From NCBI GenBank assembly GCA_031270925.1, contig JAISWY010000359.1:1-5664 (forward strand): 5,664 nt of DNA, read 5' to 3'. The notes beneath the pieces were generated by a model. The model did no database searches. It worked only from the letters and a program-made list of their open reading frames with translations, and was not told the DNA's origin. Position 1 is the first letter of the stretch. Each line of letters begins with the position of its first letter. The stretch comes from Candidatus Symbiothrix sp. (lineage in GTDB: Bacteria; Bacteroidota; Bacteroidia; Bacteroidales; Azobacteroidaceae). Below are positions 5,558-5,664 of this stretch, one piece after another. Both the position numbers and the translations under genes were made by a program.

Positions 5558-5664
5558 ATGAAAAATAAACTGATTCAAGAAATTAAGAACGCTATGGGTG
5601 GAGTTATCAGCGAAATGCAGATGGAAATTTTGGATAAAACGCTTTTGAAATGTCTTAACGACAT
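5558..5664 (+). CDS. Putative tyrosine-type recombinase/integrase, N-terminus only (runs off window)
   Basis: The ATG at 5558 opens a frame that reads MKNKLIQEIKNAMGGVISEM then QMEILDKTLLKCLND and continues past the window edge. The pattern, a helix of the form LIxEIxxAM followed by LSxxQMxxLxxxLxxxL, resembles the extreme N-terminus of Bacteroidales tyrosine site-specific recombinases that accompany hsdS and other invertible loci. Only 35 codons are visible, with no SAM-like core or catalytic R-H-R-Y residues, so the call relies on this short resemblance and on position: it starts 79 nt outside the right inverted repeat. The start is preceded by an AT-rich stretch (AAAAAATAAAAAG) without a Shine-Dalgarno sequence, normal for this phylum. 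If correct, it would catalyse crossover at the 19-bp repeats. Confidence 0.5.
   Translation, partial: MKNKLIQEIKNAMGGVISEMQMEILDKTLLKCLND

Overview
The window looks like a chromosomal segment from a Bacteroidota bacterium, most likely Bacteroidales. The evidence is the DUF177-rpmF-fabH-era gene order, a promoter matching the Bacteroidetes pattern (TTTG, 20-nt spacer, TAnnTTTG), a UpxY-type NusG paralog, AT-rich translation starts, and the sequence style of the RecX, Era and L32 proteins. These are family-level recognitions made by eye, not database results.

Layout. A compact housekeeping operon on the minus strand occupies about 4453 down to 1311: yceD/DUF177 (TTG start), rpmF, fabH, era and recX. 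Gaps are 29 nt or less, and fabH and era overlap by 8 nt. A well-formed promoter lies at 4480-4511. The operon covers 23S rRNA/ribosome-related functions (DUF177, L32, Era), fatty-acid initiation (FabH) and RecA control (RecX).

The left side (1-1300) is accessory DNA on the minus strand. An intact UpxY/NusG-like antiterminator has its own promoter and a leader of about 85 nt. Gene remnants lie on both sides of it: the C-terminal end of an AAA+/DUF4143 ATPase behind recX (1079-1299), and the C-terminal part of an AlbA_2-type ATP-binding regulator (1-409) fused to the end of the nusG-like gene at an ATGA junction and carrying a frameshift.

The right side (4558-5664) is the most interesting part. 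It holds a disrupted type I restriction-modification specificity locus. A plus-strand HsdS piece (conserved central region) and a minus-strand HsdS half (second TRD plus conserved C-terminus) face each other. They are bounded by a perfect 19-bp inverted repeat (4811-4829 / 5461-5479) placed inside the conserved NRIND-N coding segment. Inverting the 669-bp element on paper joins the two HsdS pieces exactly in frame, so this is very probably a DNA-inversion switch seen in one of its two orientations. A truncated plus-strand gene starting at 5558, just outside the right repeat, resembles the N-terminus of a Bacteroidetes tyrosine recombinase and is the natural candidate for the invertase. The locus shows decay: a +1 frameshift in a T5 run in the TRD, and an unrecognised, structured-looking sequence (possibly a group II intron 5' end) where the first TRD should be. 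No tRNA, rRNA, CRISPR array or clear rho-independent terminator was seen.
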